Positions 1 to 13,100 of a stretch of 64,000 nt of DNA are shown here, piece after piece. The first letter of the stretch is position 1; every line of letters starts with the position of its first letter. This DNA comes from Anas platyrhynchos (Eukaryota > Chordata > Aves > Anseriformes > Anatidae). The stretch spans positions 60,383,501-60,447,500 of the forward strand of contig NC_092589.1 in assembly GCF_047663525.1 (NCBI RefSeq), written 5' to 3'. The notes beneath the pieces were generated by a model. The model saw nothing but the letters and a program-made list of their open reading frames with translations, had not been told where the DNA came from and searched no databases. Made by a program: the position numbers and the translations under genes.

Positions 1-222
1 CAAAAACTTATTTTTTTAGACAAAAAAATGTGATGGAGGGAGTTCTAGCAGATACTGCTGTGTATTAGATGAATGAAAAAGCTGGTTATGCCTGTGAAGA
101 CAGACCATTACTGTAACTTTATTTCATTATTATGTAGATGCAAGCAGATGTGTTGGCTTACAGTGGAAAGATGAGAGTAGGAAACGGGGAATTCTGAAAG
201 GCATTTATGATGCTTTCCTTTG

Positions 223-739
223 TTATGATAGAGTGCTTATTTTCTGAAGTCTTAATAGGGCTCTTAGTGTTTTGATAGTATAAAGTGGCTCGGGCTGAGT
301 GTGCAATGAGGAAATGCCCTTCTGCCGGTCATCATCTCCCAGGCAGCAGTCGTCCAAATAGCTGAAGGCTCGCCGTGTTTTCTGCAGCTGGGTACTTAGC
401 TCATCTGCATAGATGTGCCTGTGACGCACCTTAGAGCTGGGCATTCGCTGGTGGGAGTTGTTGGGGTGTAAGTATCCAGAAAGGGAGGCCCCTGGTCAAG
501 GTTGCAGTTGTAGTGGAAGCAGATTTGGAGACTGCAATAGCAGTTTGAGGTGCTTCTTGCTGATTGAAAGCCAAATTTCCAAGGAGGTGTGTGTACTTCC
601 TTTTTGTGGCTGGCTTCCAGTTGTGTTGTGGTGATCTTGGTCTTTTGGGTTTGTTGTTTTGATTCTGATTACCGGCAGTCATAGCAGTTCTTCTATCCAG
701 CTCCAGACAAAATCTTGATAATAGAGAGTGCTGTACCAT
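223..739 (-). pseudogene. Frameshifted protein-like remnant, possible processed pseudogene
   Basis: Two overlapping minus-strand frames look protein-like. The first (739 down to about 490) is Lys/Arg/Asn/Gln-rich, with a basic KPKRPRSPQHN stretch. The second (about 490 down to 223) carries RHRHIYADELSTQLQKTRR and continues through an acidic DDCC/GDDD segment. The sense shifts from one frame to the other by what looks like a single-base indel near 480-495. Further down the minus strand there is an AATAAA (complement at 118-123) and then a degenerate A-rich stretch near bases 1-30, as a decayed processed copy would have. I do not recognise the parent protein. It could also be an exon of an unrelated minus-strand gene or a chance open frame. 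Confidence 0.35.
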
Positions 740-2782
740 GACGTCTCAGCTATTATAAAGGGTAAAAAATTCATACAGAATAGTACCTGGCTGAGATTTT
801 TTTTATCATAAACAAAAACTTTTAGGGCAAGCTCCATGAGGAAATAAAACATGTAAATAGTAGCTGTTCTCAAAAGCACTAAATACTGCCCCTAGCGTTT
901 GATATCACACAACCAAGAATATTTATTTCACTCGTAAGTATTTTTAAAAGCATAACAGCTTTAAATTTCACCCCTAGTTTTTGTCCTCTCTTCGTTTGTA
1001 AGTTAAATGCTGGTTCCTAGAAAGGAATTGAAGATCTTTGGAGAACTTGCAGTGGAACCTCCTGCACCGAATTGCTGTTGTATGTGCTAACTCAAGCTCA
1101 CTTTTAATGACTCTGTTAAGGAAGTGCCACCAGGGATAGGAGTGGCATTACAGGAGAAGTGTACGCCCAGGATTTCTTCTTGGAGGAACAACAAAGCAGG
1201 TGAAGGCGAGTGCCTGCAGACCTCCCACGGATGTGACCCAGAAGGCAGCCAAGCAGGCAGCAGGAGCAGGGTTCTCCAGCACCTTGCAGCCCGGTGGTAG
1301 TGAAGATTTTTCTGATCTTTTTACCGCTGTCTTTTCCCCTTTGGTGGTGGTGACAGCTGAGGAGAATCGTGGCTTTTACATTCATGAAGGCACCAAAGCC
1401 TCTGTCCTTCCTGGGTGCATATAAAGGGATGTATGAGCTCAGATGGAGCACGGGGCTGGCCTGTGGAAGGCATGCTGTTTTCCTTGCCAGTAGCACAGGG
1501 TAACGGTTGTGTAGTGCTGTGTCTGGCTGTCTTTTAAAAGGCTAAATGGTGAGATAACCACTTGGCAGGAATCCACAGCAAATTTGGAACTGTTGTGTCT
1601 CTTATCTTACAGAAACGGCTTAAAACTGTTTTTCTGTGATGCCTCTCCTGAGGTTTATAAGGACATACTTATTTTTCATGAAAATCCAAAAAAGGAGCAG
1701 TTTCAAACACTGCGTCTTCACAGGATTTCTAACAGTTTCTCATTAAGCTTTCGATTCGAGCTTTCAATTTGTATTTCAGTACCCGAGTGAAGTTTATTCA
1801 GCGTGTGCAGCTTCAGAGAGCTGTCTGGATCTTTGTCAGCGTTGTTTCAGGTGGCTGTGCCATGGAGTCTGCATTGTGGGCTCACCGGCACCTGGTCAGT
1901 CACACGTATTGCGAGGCTTTCAGTCAAACTCTGCTTTTGTGAGCAGTAGTAAGGAAGCCTCTGTGTGTATGGTAATTCCTCGTGGCATCTGCTAGGAGGG
2001 AAGAAGGATCTTTGGTGTTGGGCAAGAAAGAAACATCAGTATGGAGGCTGTCTGTCTCGTTTTACATCTCTGAAACGTCCCCTTCTCAGGTTCATCTTTT
2101 TTCACTCTTGGATAATGCATCACTGAGGCTCAGTGAATAGGTGGGACATCTACACTTATCAAATACTAAGTCCTTCTGTACATACTTTGAAATAGATTTG
2201 ACTGAATAAGTGGCTGCTATAAACATTACTTCACAAGTACTTTCCATAGGTAGTATTGTTCAGGAGCATTTATGTAGTGAACAAGACAGATTAGTTTCAG
2301 GCAGGCACAGAAACCTTTCTCAGTTTACGTATTTTAACCTGCTCAGATTTTCAAAAGCAAAAATCTTTCAGTGGCATTTGGCTTTTAATCCCCTCCTACA
2401 TGTATTTCCTTCCTGTCCGCTGTGTGGGTTAGCTGAAGACATGAATGCCTCCAAAATGCTAATACTTCAGTGAAGATAATAATCAAATATCTTCCCAACA
2501 CATGCGGTGTATGTGTGTAATATGTTGTGCATGTGTGTATACATGCATATATGTAAACACACAACAGTGTCTGTCATATCTGTGGAGGTCTTTGTCACTA
2601 ATGTGGGAGCGTTAGTTAGTTTGGACTGTTTGCATATGAGCAAATAAATATCCACGTTTCTTTTTGAGTTGTGTGTGTTGGTTATAAACTGATCCTAGTG
2701 TGAGTTTGCCAAGATCAGCTACGTGTTTGCATTCCTCCTTCTGTTCCTTCTGTTAGGTGCTCGGCTTCTTGGTTGCCCCACG

Positions 2783-4090
2783 TGGTGGTTTTACTTAGGT
2801 GGGCATCTGAGCTGCACCACAACCGCTCTCTCACTCCCCCTCCTCAAAGGGAAAAGGGGGAAAATATGATGGAAAGGGCTCGAGGGCTGAGATAAGGACA
2901 CGGAGATGGTTCAACAATTACTGTCATGGGCAAAACAGACTCAGCATAGGGAGACTAATTAAATTTATTGCCCATTACTAATAGGCTAGAGAAGTGAGAA
3001 ACTAAAAACAAGCTAAAACGCCTTCCATCCTCCCTATTCTACATCTCCTCCCCCCAAGTGGCACAGGGGAACAGGCAATGGGGGCTGCGGTCAGTCCCTG
3101 AGGTTTCATCCCCACCGCTCCCTCACGGTCTCTCCCTGCCCCTGCTCCCTGTGGGGTCCCTCCCATGGATGCCGTCCTTCCCCAACTGACCCTGGGGGGC
3201 TGCCCACAGGCAGCAGCTCTTCAAGCACTGCTCCCACACAGCTCCGTCCCATGGGGTCCATCCATCCCCCAGGAGCAAACTGCTCCAGCACGGGTCCCCC
3301 ATGGGTGGGCGGCAGCTCCCCCCAGACCCCCTGCTCCTGCGTGGGCTCCTCTCCACGGGCTGCAGCTCTGGCCCGGGGCCTGCTCCTGCGGGGGCTCTCC
3401 ATGGGCCGCAGCCTCCTCCAGGCCACATCCACCTGCTCCACCGGGGGCTCCTCCACCCATGGGGGGGCTGCAGCGTGGAGATCTGCTCCATGGGGGACCC
3501 ATGGGCTGCAGGGGGACAGCCTGCTCCACCAGGGGCCTCTGCACAGGCCGCAGGGGAACTGCTGCTGCCTGCCTGGAGCACCTCCTGCCCTCCTGCTGCA
3601 CTCACCTGGGGGGCTGCAGGGCTGCTTCGCACTACTCATTCTCCCAGCTGCTGTTGTGAAGCATTTCCCCCCAGCCCCCCTTTCTTAAATATCCTCTCAC
3701 AGAGGCACAAACAACATAGAATCATAGAATATCCTGAGTTGGAAGGGACCCTTAAGGATCATCAAGTCCAACTCTTGACACCGCACAGGTCTACCCAAAA
3801 GTTCAGACCATGTGACTAAGTGCACAGTCCAATCTCTTCTTAAATTCAGACAGGCTCGGTGCAGTGACCACTTCCCTGGGGAGCCTGTTCCAGTGTGCAA
3901 CCACCCTCTCTGTGAAGAACCCCCTCCTGATGTCATCTCTTACTAGCTCAGCTCTGGGCAGCAGCCAGGTCCGTTTGGAGCCGTCTGACACTGGCCCTTA
4001 TCTAACGTGGGGCAGCTGCTGGATTCCTCTCACAGAGGGCACTACTGCAGCCCCCTGCTACCAAAACCTTGCTACCAAATCCACTACACT
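2783..4090 (-). mobile_element. LTR retrotransposon fragment (copy A), endogenous-retrovirus-like, interrupted by CR1
   Basis: The block is GC-rich from about 3100 to 3660, with runs built on GGAGCAG and CCCATGG-type words. It is homologous along its length to the inverted block at about 46.06-46.99 kb. Read on the minus strand, it ends in a pyrimidine/GGG-rich tail and CCACCA, the kind of LTR terminus I know from bird genomes. The side near 4.0-4.09 kb (TGGCCCTTAT...CCTGCTACCAA) is also shared with copy B. A CR1 fragment at about 3717-3935 splits it. The several 120-180 codon open frames here, on both strands, follow from GC-rich repeat composition and are not genes. No pol or gag domain is visible. 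Confidence 0.7.
3717..3935 (-). mobile_element. CR1 LINE 3' fragment nested in LTR copy A
   Basis: The + strand starts with AGAATCATAGAAT and then AGTTGGAAGGGACCCTTAAG, the complement of a CR1 3' terminus. On the minus strand the open frame reads FFTERVVAHWNRLPREVV, the usual C-terminal end of the CR1 ORF2 polyprotein. LTR-related sequence continues on both sides: GAGGCACAAACAAC before, and CTCAGCTCTGGGCAGCAGCC after. The uninterrupted copy at 46 kb has GAGGCACAAGTAACATC running straight into the second part, so CR1 inserted into the LTR. It is strongly 5' truncated, as most CR1 copies are. Confidence 0.85.
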
Positions 4091-4210
4091 CTGTGATGAT
4101 GCTTGTACTTGGCTCTTAGCCTTCCTCACTCCACACTTTACTTTCTGACATTCTGGTTCTTTATCCTCAAAATCCAAGCATGCTTACTTTCTTTTAGTGA
4201 TGTTAAAAAA

Positions 4211-4238
4211 CAAACAAACAAACAAACAAACAAAAAAC
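4211..4238 (+). repeat. (AAAC)n microsatellite
   Basis: About six CAAA/AAAC units follow a short A-run and end in AAAAAAC. It is a simple repeat in the presumed IFNGR1 intron 1, just past the LTR fragment. Confidence 0.9.
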
Positions 4239-7063
4239 CTGATATTACTGGCCTACCTTCTTTTATTCCTTCATTCTATGAACAGAGGGCTGCTGAAGTT
4301 CCTCAGATGTTGTTCATAATGCATGTACCTAATTCACATTCTGTGCAAAATCTCTGTTTCCTTTCTGTTGGCCTGTGGTGCTGTCTTACAGGACAAGGTG
4401 AGCAGGGCTCACTGCGGGTAGACATCACCACACTTGAACTGGGAGCAAACTGGAACTTGTCGGATCATTAGAAGTCCGATAGACAGCCTGAATAAAGGGG
4501 CTGTCAGCTAGACAAATTAAGATGCTTTTTTTTAAAAAAAAAAAAAGAAAGAAAAAAAGGGAGCTAATAAGCCTGAAGAAAGGGACTTCCCTTAGGAAGT
4601 AGAAGTAGACTATATTTTCTATTTCCACACCCATTTTGAAGTCCCGTGGTCTAAATTGTTGTAGTGCTGAGCACTCACTTCTCTGTCTTTAAGCTGCTGT
4701 GACTTTAGCTCAGCCTCTGTGTGCTGCTGAATGAGCTGATGAGTCAAGTACTTGGTGACTCAAACAAATTAGGCAGCCTTCCCCAGTAGAGGTAGCGTCT
4801 TCCATGGAAATAACTAGTGTAATTAGGAAAAGGAGGTGAGCACCCAGGCCTTCTTCAGCTTTCAAGTGGAGTCAGCAAATCTCATAGGTAAATGCAAGTT
4901 GGGAACAATTTCCATTGAATGTACTACATATGCATTAGACAGCCTGAGAGACAAGATGGTCAGTGCCAGTGGAGAGTAAGGGAAAAGGAGTGAAAGGTGT
5001 CATCTGGTAGAAAAATTACTTTAATGGGTAAAATAGGTAATTCCTGGCTTGTGAAACATGGAGAGGTTAATGAGGTGAGAGAAAGTGTGCTATAAACCTG
5101 TGTCCCTACTGGCTTTTGTTCATAAGTAGAGTTAAAAATTTTAGCTTCTCAGCTCATGCTGAAGAGTATCCTTTAGGTCTTAAGGATATGGCGTGAAAGG
5201 TAAGAGAGGGATATGCTGCTTGACTAGCTTACCGCTGGAGACAAAGTTGTTAACAGTACCAATGAAAAGGATGAGCTGATGGTCTGTGTAAACTCTTGTT
5301 CCTGTACGTGATCGTAGCCAACCTGTGGTCATTGTGTTACGGGGTGGTGACCTCCCTCGTGGCTGGGAATAGGGTGTGACTTGTGAAGAAAGTTGGCTTT
5401 CCATGAGGAAGGTTTGTTTTCTTCTAGTTCCTTTGTAGTCTCACAGCTGGAGCATGCTCGTGTCTCCTATGGAGCTGTTGGGAAAATACTGAAGTAGATC
5501 TAAATGCATTTCCTGGCATAATGTGGTAATAAGCACCAGAGAAACGCTTAGCTGGCATAATAAACCTTATTTAAGAACCATTTTTGAATAACTAAGACAT
5601 GGAGATGCAAATTGATTTCAATTAAAGAAAACACGATCGTTCATTAACTGAAGGTAATACCTGTATGTGAAATAAAATAAAAATGCAGGGATCACATGGT
5701 TATTTCTATGCAAGCGTTTATTTTTTAAGGCACAGTGTGATGTCTGTGTGCTTTGACACCTCTTCTGCCAGCTTGTCACCTTTTTTTTCTTGTGGTTGAG
5801 AATTTGATGATTAGGTTCCTTTATTCCAATAACTGAGATACCACTCCTGTACGTACTATCAAATGTGTGTTTCTGTGAAATAACTAAACCACAGCACCAC
5901 TTGTGGAGTGAGGCATATTATGTGTATCATCAGATCTTCGAGGTTAATGGCGTATCTCAGCCTCTGGATATTGCTTTCTGTAAGGTGTTATCTTTGTGGT
6001 CTTGTTTTCAAGACATGAAAACTGTTTACTTTCCCTCAACGTATCACGAAGCGAAGTAGCAGCCTGCAGCAAGTCAAACATGAGTTACCTTTCAATGTCT
6101 CACAAAAGCTATCTTGGCAGAATATTAGCGATGCCAAGTCAGACATTGAGAAGCTAAGAAGCGGCAATTAAAATGGTTGTGACCCTCATTTTTGCCCTTC
6201 TGAATGCGATGTGACAGCCCTAAGCAGTTAAAGCATTGAGTCATTTTCGTTCCTGTGCAGCAGCTCCCCCAGTATCTCTGCTGCTGTTGGTGCTCAGACG
6301 TTTGCTGTGTGAGGAAGCTGTTGATGCTACTTTTTATTTGTGTGTCGCTTCCTCACCTCTGGTGCTGTTAATAAAGCGTACTTCAGGTAGTCTCATGAGT
6401 GTGGGCCTGCACGGTAGTTTCAGTGCTAAAATTCCTTGCAACTGGTAGTTTTCTATTATCACAGCCTTCCAGAAGTACTGCTGGGAATGTAAAAATGTCA
6501 TCATCAGAAATTGATGTTGAATCCAAGCTTTCCACGGCAGGCCTGTTGTCTTTTGGCTAGGCTGAGACATTAGGAGACAGGAGGCATTAGGGGGCACACA
6601 GCCTGCGTTCAGCAGCTTTGGTGACACACTTCCCCATCTCCTCTTTCTGGGTCAGTTCTGAAGAGCCAGAGAAATCTGCAGGTTTTGGGGTTAATCTCTA
6701 ATTTCAGTAAGCTATTGGCCCTGCCAGTTTACCTGTGTAATATGGACATAGGGATGTAATCATCCTGATGGACCTGATAAGGGCTGTCTGACAGACTTGT
6801 TTCCAATGGACACGGGTTATTGGAGGTTCAGGGTTGCAAGTAGAAAGAAAACTTTCTCTGTAGGAGAAAAGAATAGTAAATCAGCATGCAGAGCTCAAGT
6901 GTGTTTGTACTCATGGCAAACTGGTCCACTGGGGGGGAACAACTTGCAGTTTTTGTGTCTAATTTTTCCAGTCATATCTAGCACGTTGCCTTTTCCAAAG
7001 TATTTAGAAATATATTTGATTATTCTTGTATTTGACTAAGTGCAATTGTTCTGCTTCTTCCAG

Positions 7064-7178
7064 TACCTTCACCAACAGACCTTGTGGTAACATCCCAAAA
7101 TTTCAAAACCGTCTTGAGTTGGCAGTACCAGCCTATGTCTGAAACGACTTACTTTGTTGTGGAAATGAAACCTTACAT
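7064..7178 (+). CDS. IFNGR1: IFNGR1 exon 2 (start of first fibronectin-type domain)
   Basis: The acceptor is ...CTTCTTCCAG|TA and the donor CCTTACAT|GTAAGT. It enters in phase 1, where a G from the missing exon 1 completes GTA (Val), and leaves in phase 2. It encodes PSPTDLVVTSQNF and then LSWQYQP, the first beta strands of domain 1, with the conserved Trp and the usual PT-N/D start of class II receptors. Confidence 0.93.
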
Positions 7179-10100
7179 GTAAGTTCATACTTTTTTTTGT
7201 CATTTCAGGTACCTCATATTCTCTAGAAGCACAAAAACAATCAGACCATGGTGATAAGTTTTGGGTTTTTTATGTGCTGACGTCCCGTAAAGGTTGCCAA
7301 AGTGTAAATTAAGATAAAATTCGCCAAAAAAAAACAGAATGGCTGAGGCTGGCAGGGCCTCCTGGAGGCCATCTGGTCCGACCTGTTGCTCAGTCAGTGA
7401 CACCCAGAGCAGGGTGCCCAGGACCACGACCAGGCGGCTTCTGGAGATCTCCCAGGAAGGAGCCTCCACAGCCTCTCTGGGCAACCTGTGCCAGTGCTCT
7501 GTCACCTGCAGTGTTGTTTTATCACAGGCAGTGTGTTGTACAGTATTTTTCTTTTGAAATAACAGCTATTGCTTGTTCTGTTTTACAGCCCAGGTACCTA
7601 TATGACTGTTTCAACTTGTGTGAACATCTCAACTAATTCTTGTGATCTCTCACGGGAAGTAAAGGAAACTTTTTCTCCTTACTGGTTTCGAGTTAAAGCT
7701 GTTGTTGGATCAGAAGAGTCTGAGTATGTTGAAACAAATGAGTTTATTTTGCAAAAGCATGGTAAGTTCTATCATAGATCTTGTAATTCCTTTCCCAGAA
7801 TATGTTGTTTTTTATTTGTTTCTTTTAATGATCAGAGTATCTTTGTTGCTGTGTTATTCTGTCTCATAAAGTTGGGAGTCCAGGACAAAGCAAAGCATGA
7901 TGGTTGCTCAGTAGGAACTTCCATAGTTCTGTCTCTCTAGGGACTTGTTTGCCCTGTCGCTGTGGTATTGGACTTGAGTGAGACATTGCCCATGAGATTC
8001 TCTGACCTGGGCTGTGCTTCTGATAGAACTGGATTTATGCACTGCTGGAGATGGAGAAATGGAGAGTGTCTCCTTGTTTCCCCACTATGCTTTCCTTTTT
8101 CTCTACTCCATTCCCTTACTCAGTGTTCTCATGACTTAAAATCAGTGTCGGGTTTCAAGCGTTTGACAGAGGGATAGAAGTCATGCTAATAATGTTGAGT
8201 TTGAATGTTGGCAGTAAACTGGCAGCCATGGATGAAGAGAGATAAAATCACCTTCCTATTGGACAAGGCTAAGTCAGAGTCTTCAGTTAGATCATTAGAT
8301 ACTAAAAATTTGCGTAGGCGATTGCCACCAGAAATCAGATTTCATGACTATTATTCTTAAAGATAAGATTTGTTTATGTTTTCAAATAGCCTTTGTTTCA
8401 GCACAGTATTATTTTTAGCTCAGCATAATTCATGGTGGCATATAGTCAGCAGTACTTTGTTTTGTTCTCATTCACATGGCATAATTGCTTTAGATTTTCT
8501 GTTATCAGTGATTTCTTTATGGTCCTATATGCATAGGAAAGTTTGACTTCTTAACAGTAATCTCCATTATTTCCATTTTAGAAGCAGGTTCACTTATGTA
8601 TCGAAACGCGTCCATTATTTCCCAATGTTGCAGATATATAATACTAACAACATTAAAGTGAACATATCAGTCTTCTTGAATCTAATGAATTTTGGAAAGT
8701 TAACTACAAGTAGCCTGTTTTGTTAGATTTCTTTATCTCAATACCGTGTTAAAAACTTTGGACTAATAGTAAAGGAAAAATGTGTTGCAGGAAAAATAGG
8801 ACCTCCAAAACTGGATCTCTCAAGGCACGCTGATAAAATCATAGTTGATATTTACCATCCTGTATTTCCTATGGAGTTGCAGCCTTGGATCACAGACAAT
8901 TCAGATATCACATACCAGGTGACTTTTTGGGATAATGAAACTCAGGTATGTTTCAAAATAACTTAAAAACACTTACTTGTTTTGAATACATAATAAGGGA
9001 TTCTCTCCTCTGATGCACAGAGCCCACAGATATTTAAAAAAAAAAAAAAAAAAAAAAGGGGCAGTCAAATGTAACATAGGACTGCTGAAACCTAAAACCT
9101 GGGTTACAGTAAGAGGACTTGAAGGTCTGAAAGTTTGTCCAAATGCACTTTTTCCAACAAGAATCAGATAATTGCATTAGCTGTACATGAAAGAGAGGAT
9201 TACTGGATCACATGCTGTTATTTCTGCATACCTGCTAAAACTATAACTATACTCCTTTCACATACCTAGATAGACCTTTCATTTCAGAATATTAAAGATA
9301 CTGATACCACTTTACGTAGCAATCACAGAGGGTGAACTTTAGGAAAATGATAGTACATATGGTTATTTACAGTTAACCTTTATATGCATCTAGGTACAGG
9401 TGAACTAGGAATGAAAGTATGGAATATGAACAGAGTGTGTTTTATTTGCATCTGAAAAGTTTAGATGAAAGCACTGTGGTCTCATTAAATAAACAAGCAT
9501 AAGGTAGCTCAAAAATTGATAGTTGGAGTTCACAGCTTTTGCAAGGCATGTAGATATAGGAGCCACACCAAATAGTGTTGCAACATTTAAGAAGTGTTGG
9601 AAGGTACTGTAACATCTATCATGTATTTAGTCAAATGATATAAATATTACATATATTTCTGTCTTTTTTTTTTTTAGCATAAAAATGAGGTTTTTGCAGA
9701 TGACTGTCTACAGTTTACAAATAAATGCAGCATAGACATCCCAGTTACTCCTAATGGTTCTACTTACTGTGTTTCGGCAAAAGGAATTTTGTTTCAAAAT
9801 CTGATAGTTGGTGCCCCGTCCGAAGAAAGCTGCATTCAGGTTCCTCTTGAGCAAACTACAAGTAAGAGAACACTAAAATTTTACTAGCAACTTAATGAGT
9901 CTAACTAGAGATATGTTACAGCAAAGTATTTGAGCTCCGATACAGTCATGAGATCACTTGGATATCTATGAGAGAATATGAAAAAAGAAAAAGCATGGTC
10001 ATTCTTTTCCAAATGCACTTTCCCTGTTCCAAAGGCTTTTAAAAATCATGTGTTATTTTCAAGTAACCCTGAGTTTTCTGGGTGCTTTTTCCTGCTTCAC

Positions 10101-13100
10101 TGGTATTACAAAACTGGTTTTATTATACCTGATCATTGGTATAATTAACAACTGACAAATTGATTGCTTATTGGGTTATATGGCTTTTGGAAGCACTATA
10201 CCTATCTTCTAATAAATGGCTTTTTGAGTCACATCACAGTAGCAAATGCATTTAGTTATTCTGGAACATGAAGTAACTTGTAATAAAGTTGAGGTATCAT
10301 CTGCTTTTTCTTAATTAAAGGGAACAATGGTAGCTAGTTGGTAGCCCATCTTTGTATCTCTGGTAGTCTGTTACAACCATTATAATGTTACTTCATTATG
10401 GCACAAAACTTCACTAGGGAAAAGAGATAAAATTGATAGAAGCAGTTGTGTTCTTTCTTTTATGCACGGGAGGAGCAGTGCGGTTGAGGGGGAAGGCTTA
10501 AAGGCGAATTGGACTAATGGAGTCCTCTATAAATATTAGATAAAAGTTCTGTTTTGGATTTCACATTTTGATTTTATTGTGCAGAGATGCACAGTAATTC
10601 TTACATTGATTAATATGCTCTCACACAAAGTGTGTTTTTTAAAAAAAATTCATACCCATACATCATCTCTAAGGAACAAAAAATAAATTATAAAAATTCT
10701 TTACCTCTATAAAAACATGACTGTTACATGAATTGAAAATCTTATGTTGTAATTTTTATGTACTTCGTATACTGCTTTAAAAATTAAGTTCTCTTCAGTG
10801 AAAAAAATGTGTTAAATTGATAAATTTGCATACTGCATCCTGAGCTATAGCAGTTTCTACATTTTTTTTCTAAATGGTACAGCACAGCAGTGGTTTATTT
10901 TCCAAACTTCTTAACAGAATTTGCTATAACTTCCTAGGTACAGAAAAAATGGTCATTGTGTGTGTGGCTGTGGTGATCATGGGCGTAATTTTCACATTAT
11001 TTTGTGGCTTCAAGAAGCTAAGGGAGAAGAACATAAAGCTGCCCAAATCCTTGGTAAGTTCAGACTTGTTATCTATATCAGATTTTTAATATCCAACTCG
11101 GTAACTTTTTTATACCTGTAACATCTTTATGGACATTCTGGTTGTTTTTACCATAATTTCATAAAAAGAAAAAATAAATAACATTTGTACCAGTTTGTAG
11201 ATTATGACAGCCTCTGTAGTCAGATGCCCTGTACTTGTTGTAGGATTAGACTTTGGTCTCTGTTTAACTGAAGTAATGTTACTTAGTCTATTATGAGAAT
11301 GTAGTTTCCAAAAACCCATAGTGTGTATACATAGACAGGTTTGTATTCATTCTAGTAGCAGAGAAACAAAATTACTGAGGTTAGAAGAGACTTCTTGAGA
11401 TTGTCTTGTCTAACTTCTTTGCTTAAGCAGGGTTAACTAGAGCAGGTTGCCCTGGATTCTGTCCAGTTGAGTTTTGAACATCTCCAAGGAAGTAGGCTCC
11501 ACAGCCTGTCTGTGCAACCTGTTCTAGTGTTTAACCAACCTTACAATTTTTTTTTAAAGAGTGCTTTCTTGCATTCAGGTAGGATTTCTTGCTTGTTTTT
11601 GTGCCCATTGTCTCTTGCCTCTTGTCCTATCATTGGACATGCATGAGATTCCTTCGTTATTTGGTAGTACTGTGATACTGGTAAGTGTTACAATGTTCTT
11701 AGTGAGGTGCAGAGTGAGGAGGGGAAAAAAAAAAAACAACGTAATAGCACTGTAGGAAGAGTGAAGAAAAACTGCTAGGGGAAATCTGCTCTTATATTGA
11801 GCAATCACAGAGAAGACAGTCAGATCTTCCTTAAAAGCTTCCTGCAGATGTATGTAGAAAATGGAGTGGATGCTGCTTTAAGAACGGTAGAAGCCTCCAT
11901 GCATCCATGTCAGGTATTCCACTCTTCCCTGGCAAGTACTGTTATACTGTCCTTCTGGTATCTTTTTAGTCACAACAGCTGAATAAACATCAGTAGCTGA
12001 AAAAAATCTTCAAGAGCTGCCATGTGAGGTAGTAGTAATTCCTAAATGGTAATTGTATCAAGAGGGTATCTTCTTGGCAGATACAGGAAGTCTCATAAGA
12101 CTTCTGGAGAGAAGAGGCAGGGATCTTCAGTTCTGTGTTCTTCAACTTAAGACCCTTAAAGAGATTCCTTAGTGCAGGGTAGCTCAACACCTAACATCCC
12201 CCTGGAGCCTGATTTCTTTGGAGTGGAATATTAGGAGGTGAGATTGCTCTGACTGAGTGAAGATGTCCAAGCCAGTGATGCTAGGTCCCTTTATAGTAAG
12301 CAGCAATCTAGTCCATCAATTTCTGCAGCTCAGGCATCTCATTCTACAATAATAGGTAAGTCTGGTCAGACAAAGCATTCTCTGAAGTGCCTGTTTCTCT
12401 TCATGGACTTTGACAGGAGTCATGGGACCAGCTCAGAGAGAGCCATCCGCATTTAGACTTAGTAGAAAGTCAGATGAGATAAATCTGTCTGAGGGACTCT
12501 GCAGCTAGACTCTGACATCAGGCAGACCTTTAGAAAACAGTGGGATGCTGGAAAATTTTTTTCATCTTCACACCCGTATGTAACTGTCTGAATATATACC
12601 ATTGTCCTACATGCACAGAATATTTTTTTTGAAGACCATTTGCTTTAGCAAAAGTCTCTGCATCTAGACGACTGTGCTGTGTTGAGCATATTGCTCTTCA
12701 GGCTTCCCAAAACAGCTGTGGTACACCACATCTAAGGGATCAGAAGAAAGAAAATCACAAGTAGAGCATGTGCCACTTAACTCCTGTGAGCTTACTGCTG
12801 TGTGGTCTAAGTCCACACGTTAGCTTTCTTGTGGAAACTTCGTGTGTGTCCATATTCTCAATTTACTGGGCTGTATGTTTTCTGGTGATTCATAGGTTCC
12901 AGCATACCACAGTCTGCTTCACATTCCACGTTGTTCCTGCTAAGGAACAGAATAAAATATACCTATTTGTGAAGATTGTTACCTTCTGTCCGTTTCTGTT
13001 GAAGTCCCTGGTGACAGTATAAATTGCAGAGCTCAAGTAGATGGTTTTAATACAGCTGGTATGAATAATACAGGAATTTAAAATGAATAATTAATAACCT

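Larger units (their letters stand above)
1..7063 (+). other. IFNGR1: Upstream region, probably intron 1 of IFNGR1
   Basis: No IFNGR1 signal-peptide exon was found here. The first recognisable receptor exon (7064) starts in phase 1, so it needs a preceding exon that ends in a single G. Apart from the LTR/CR1 block at about 2.78-4.09 kb, the stretch is AT-rich, has no CpG island and shows no ATG plus hydrophobic run with a phase 1 donor that I could defend. The promoter and exon 1 therefore probably lie before base 1. Other content is a broken minus-strand coding remnant near 223-739 and an (AAAC)n microsatellite near 4211. Confidence 0.55.

Noticed and set aside
1116-1496. 126-codon minus-strand open frame
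   Set aside because: It is Cys/Leu/Ser-rich with no domain or sensible hydrophobic pattern, and it overlaps an open + frame (1200-1424).
3106-3819. Six long open frames on both strands (126-177 codons)
   Set aside because: They are all shadows of the GC-rich LTR repeat, and the same frames recur in the inverted copy at 46.1-46.8 kb. No gag, pol or env motif is visible.
1-7063. IFNGR1 exon 1
   Set aside because: I searched for an ATG with a hydrophobic core ending in G|GT in phase 1 and for a CpG-rich promoter; nothing was convincing, so exon 1 is placed upstream of the window.
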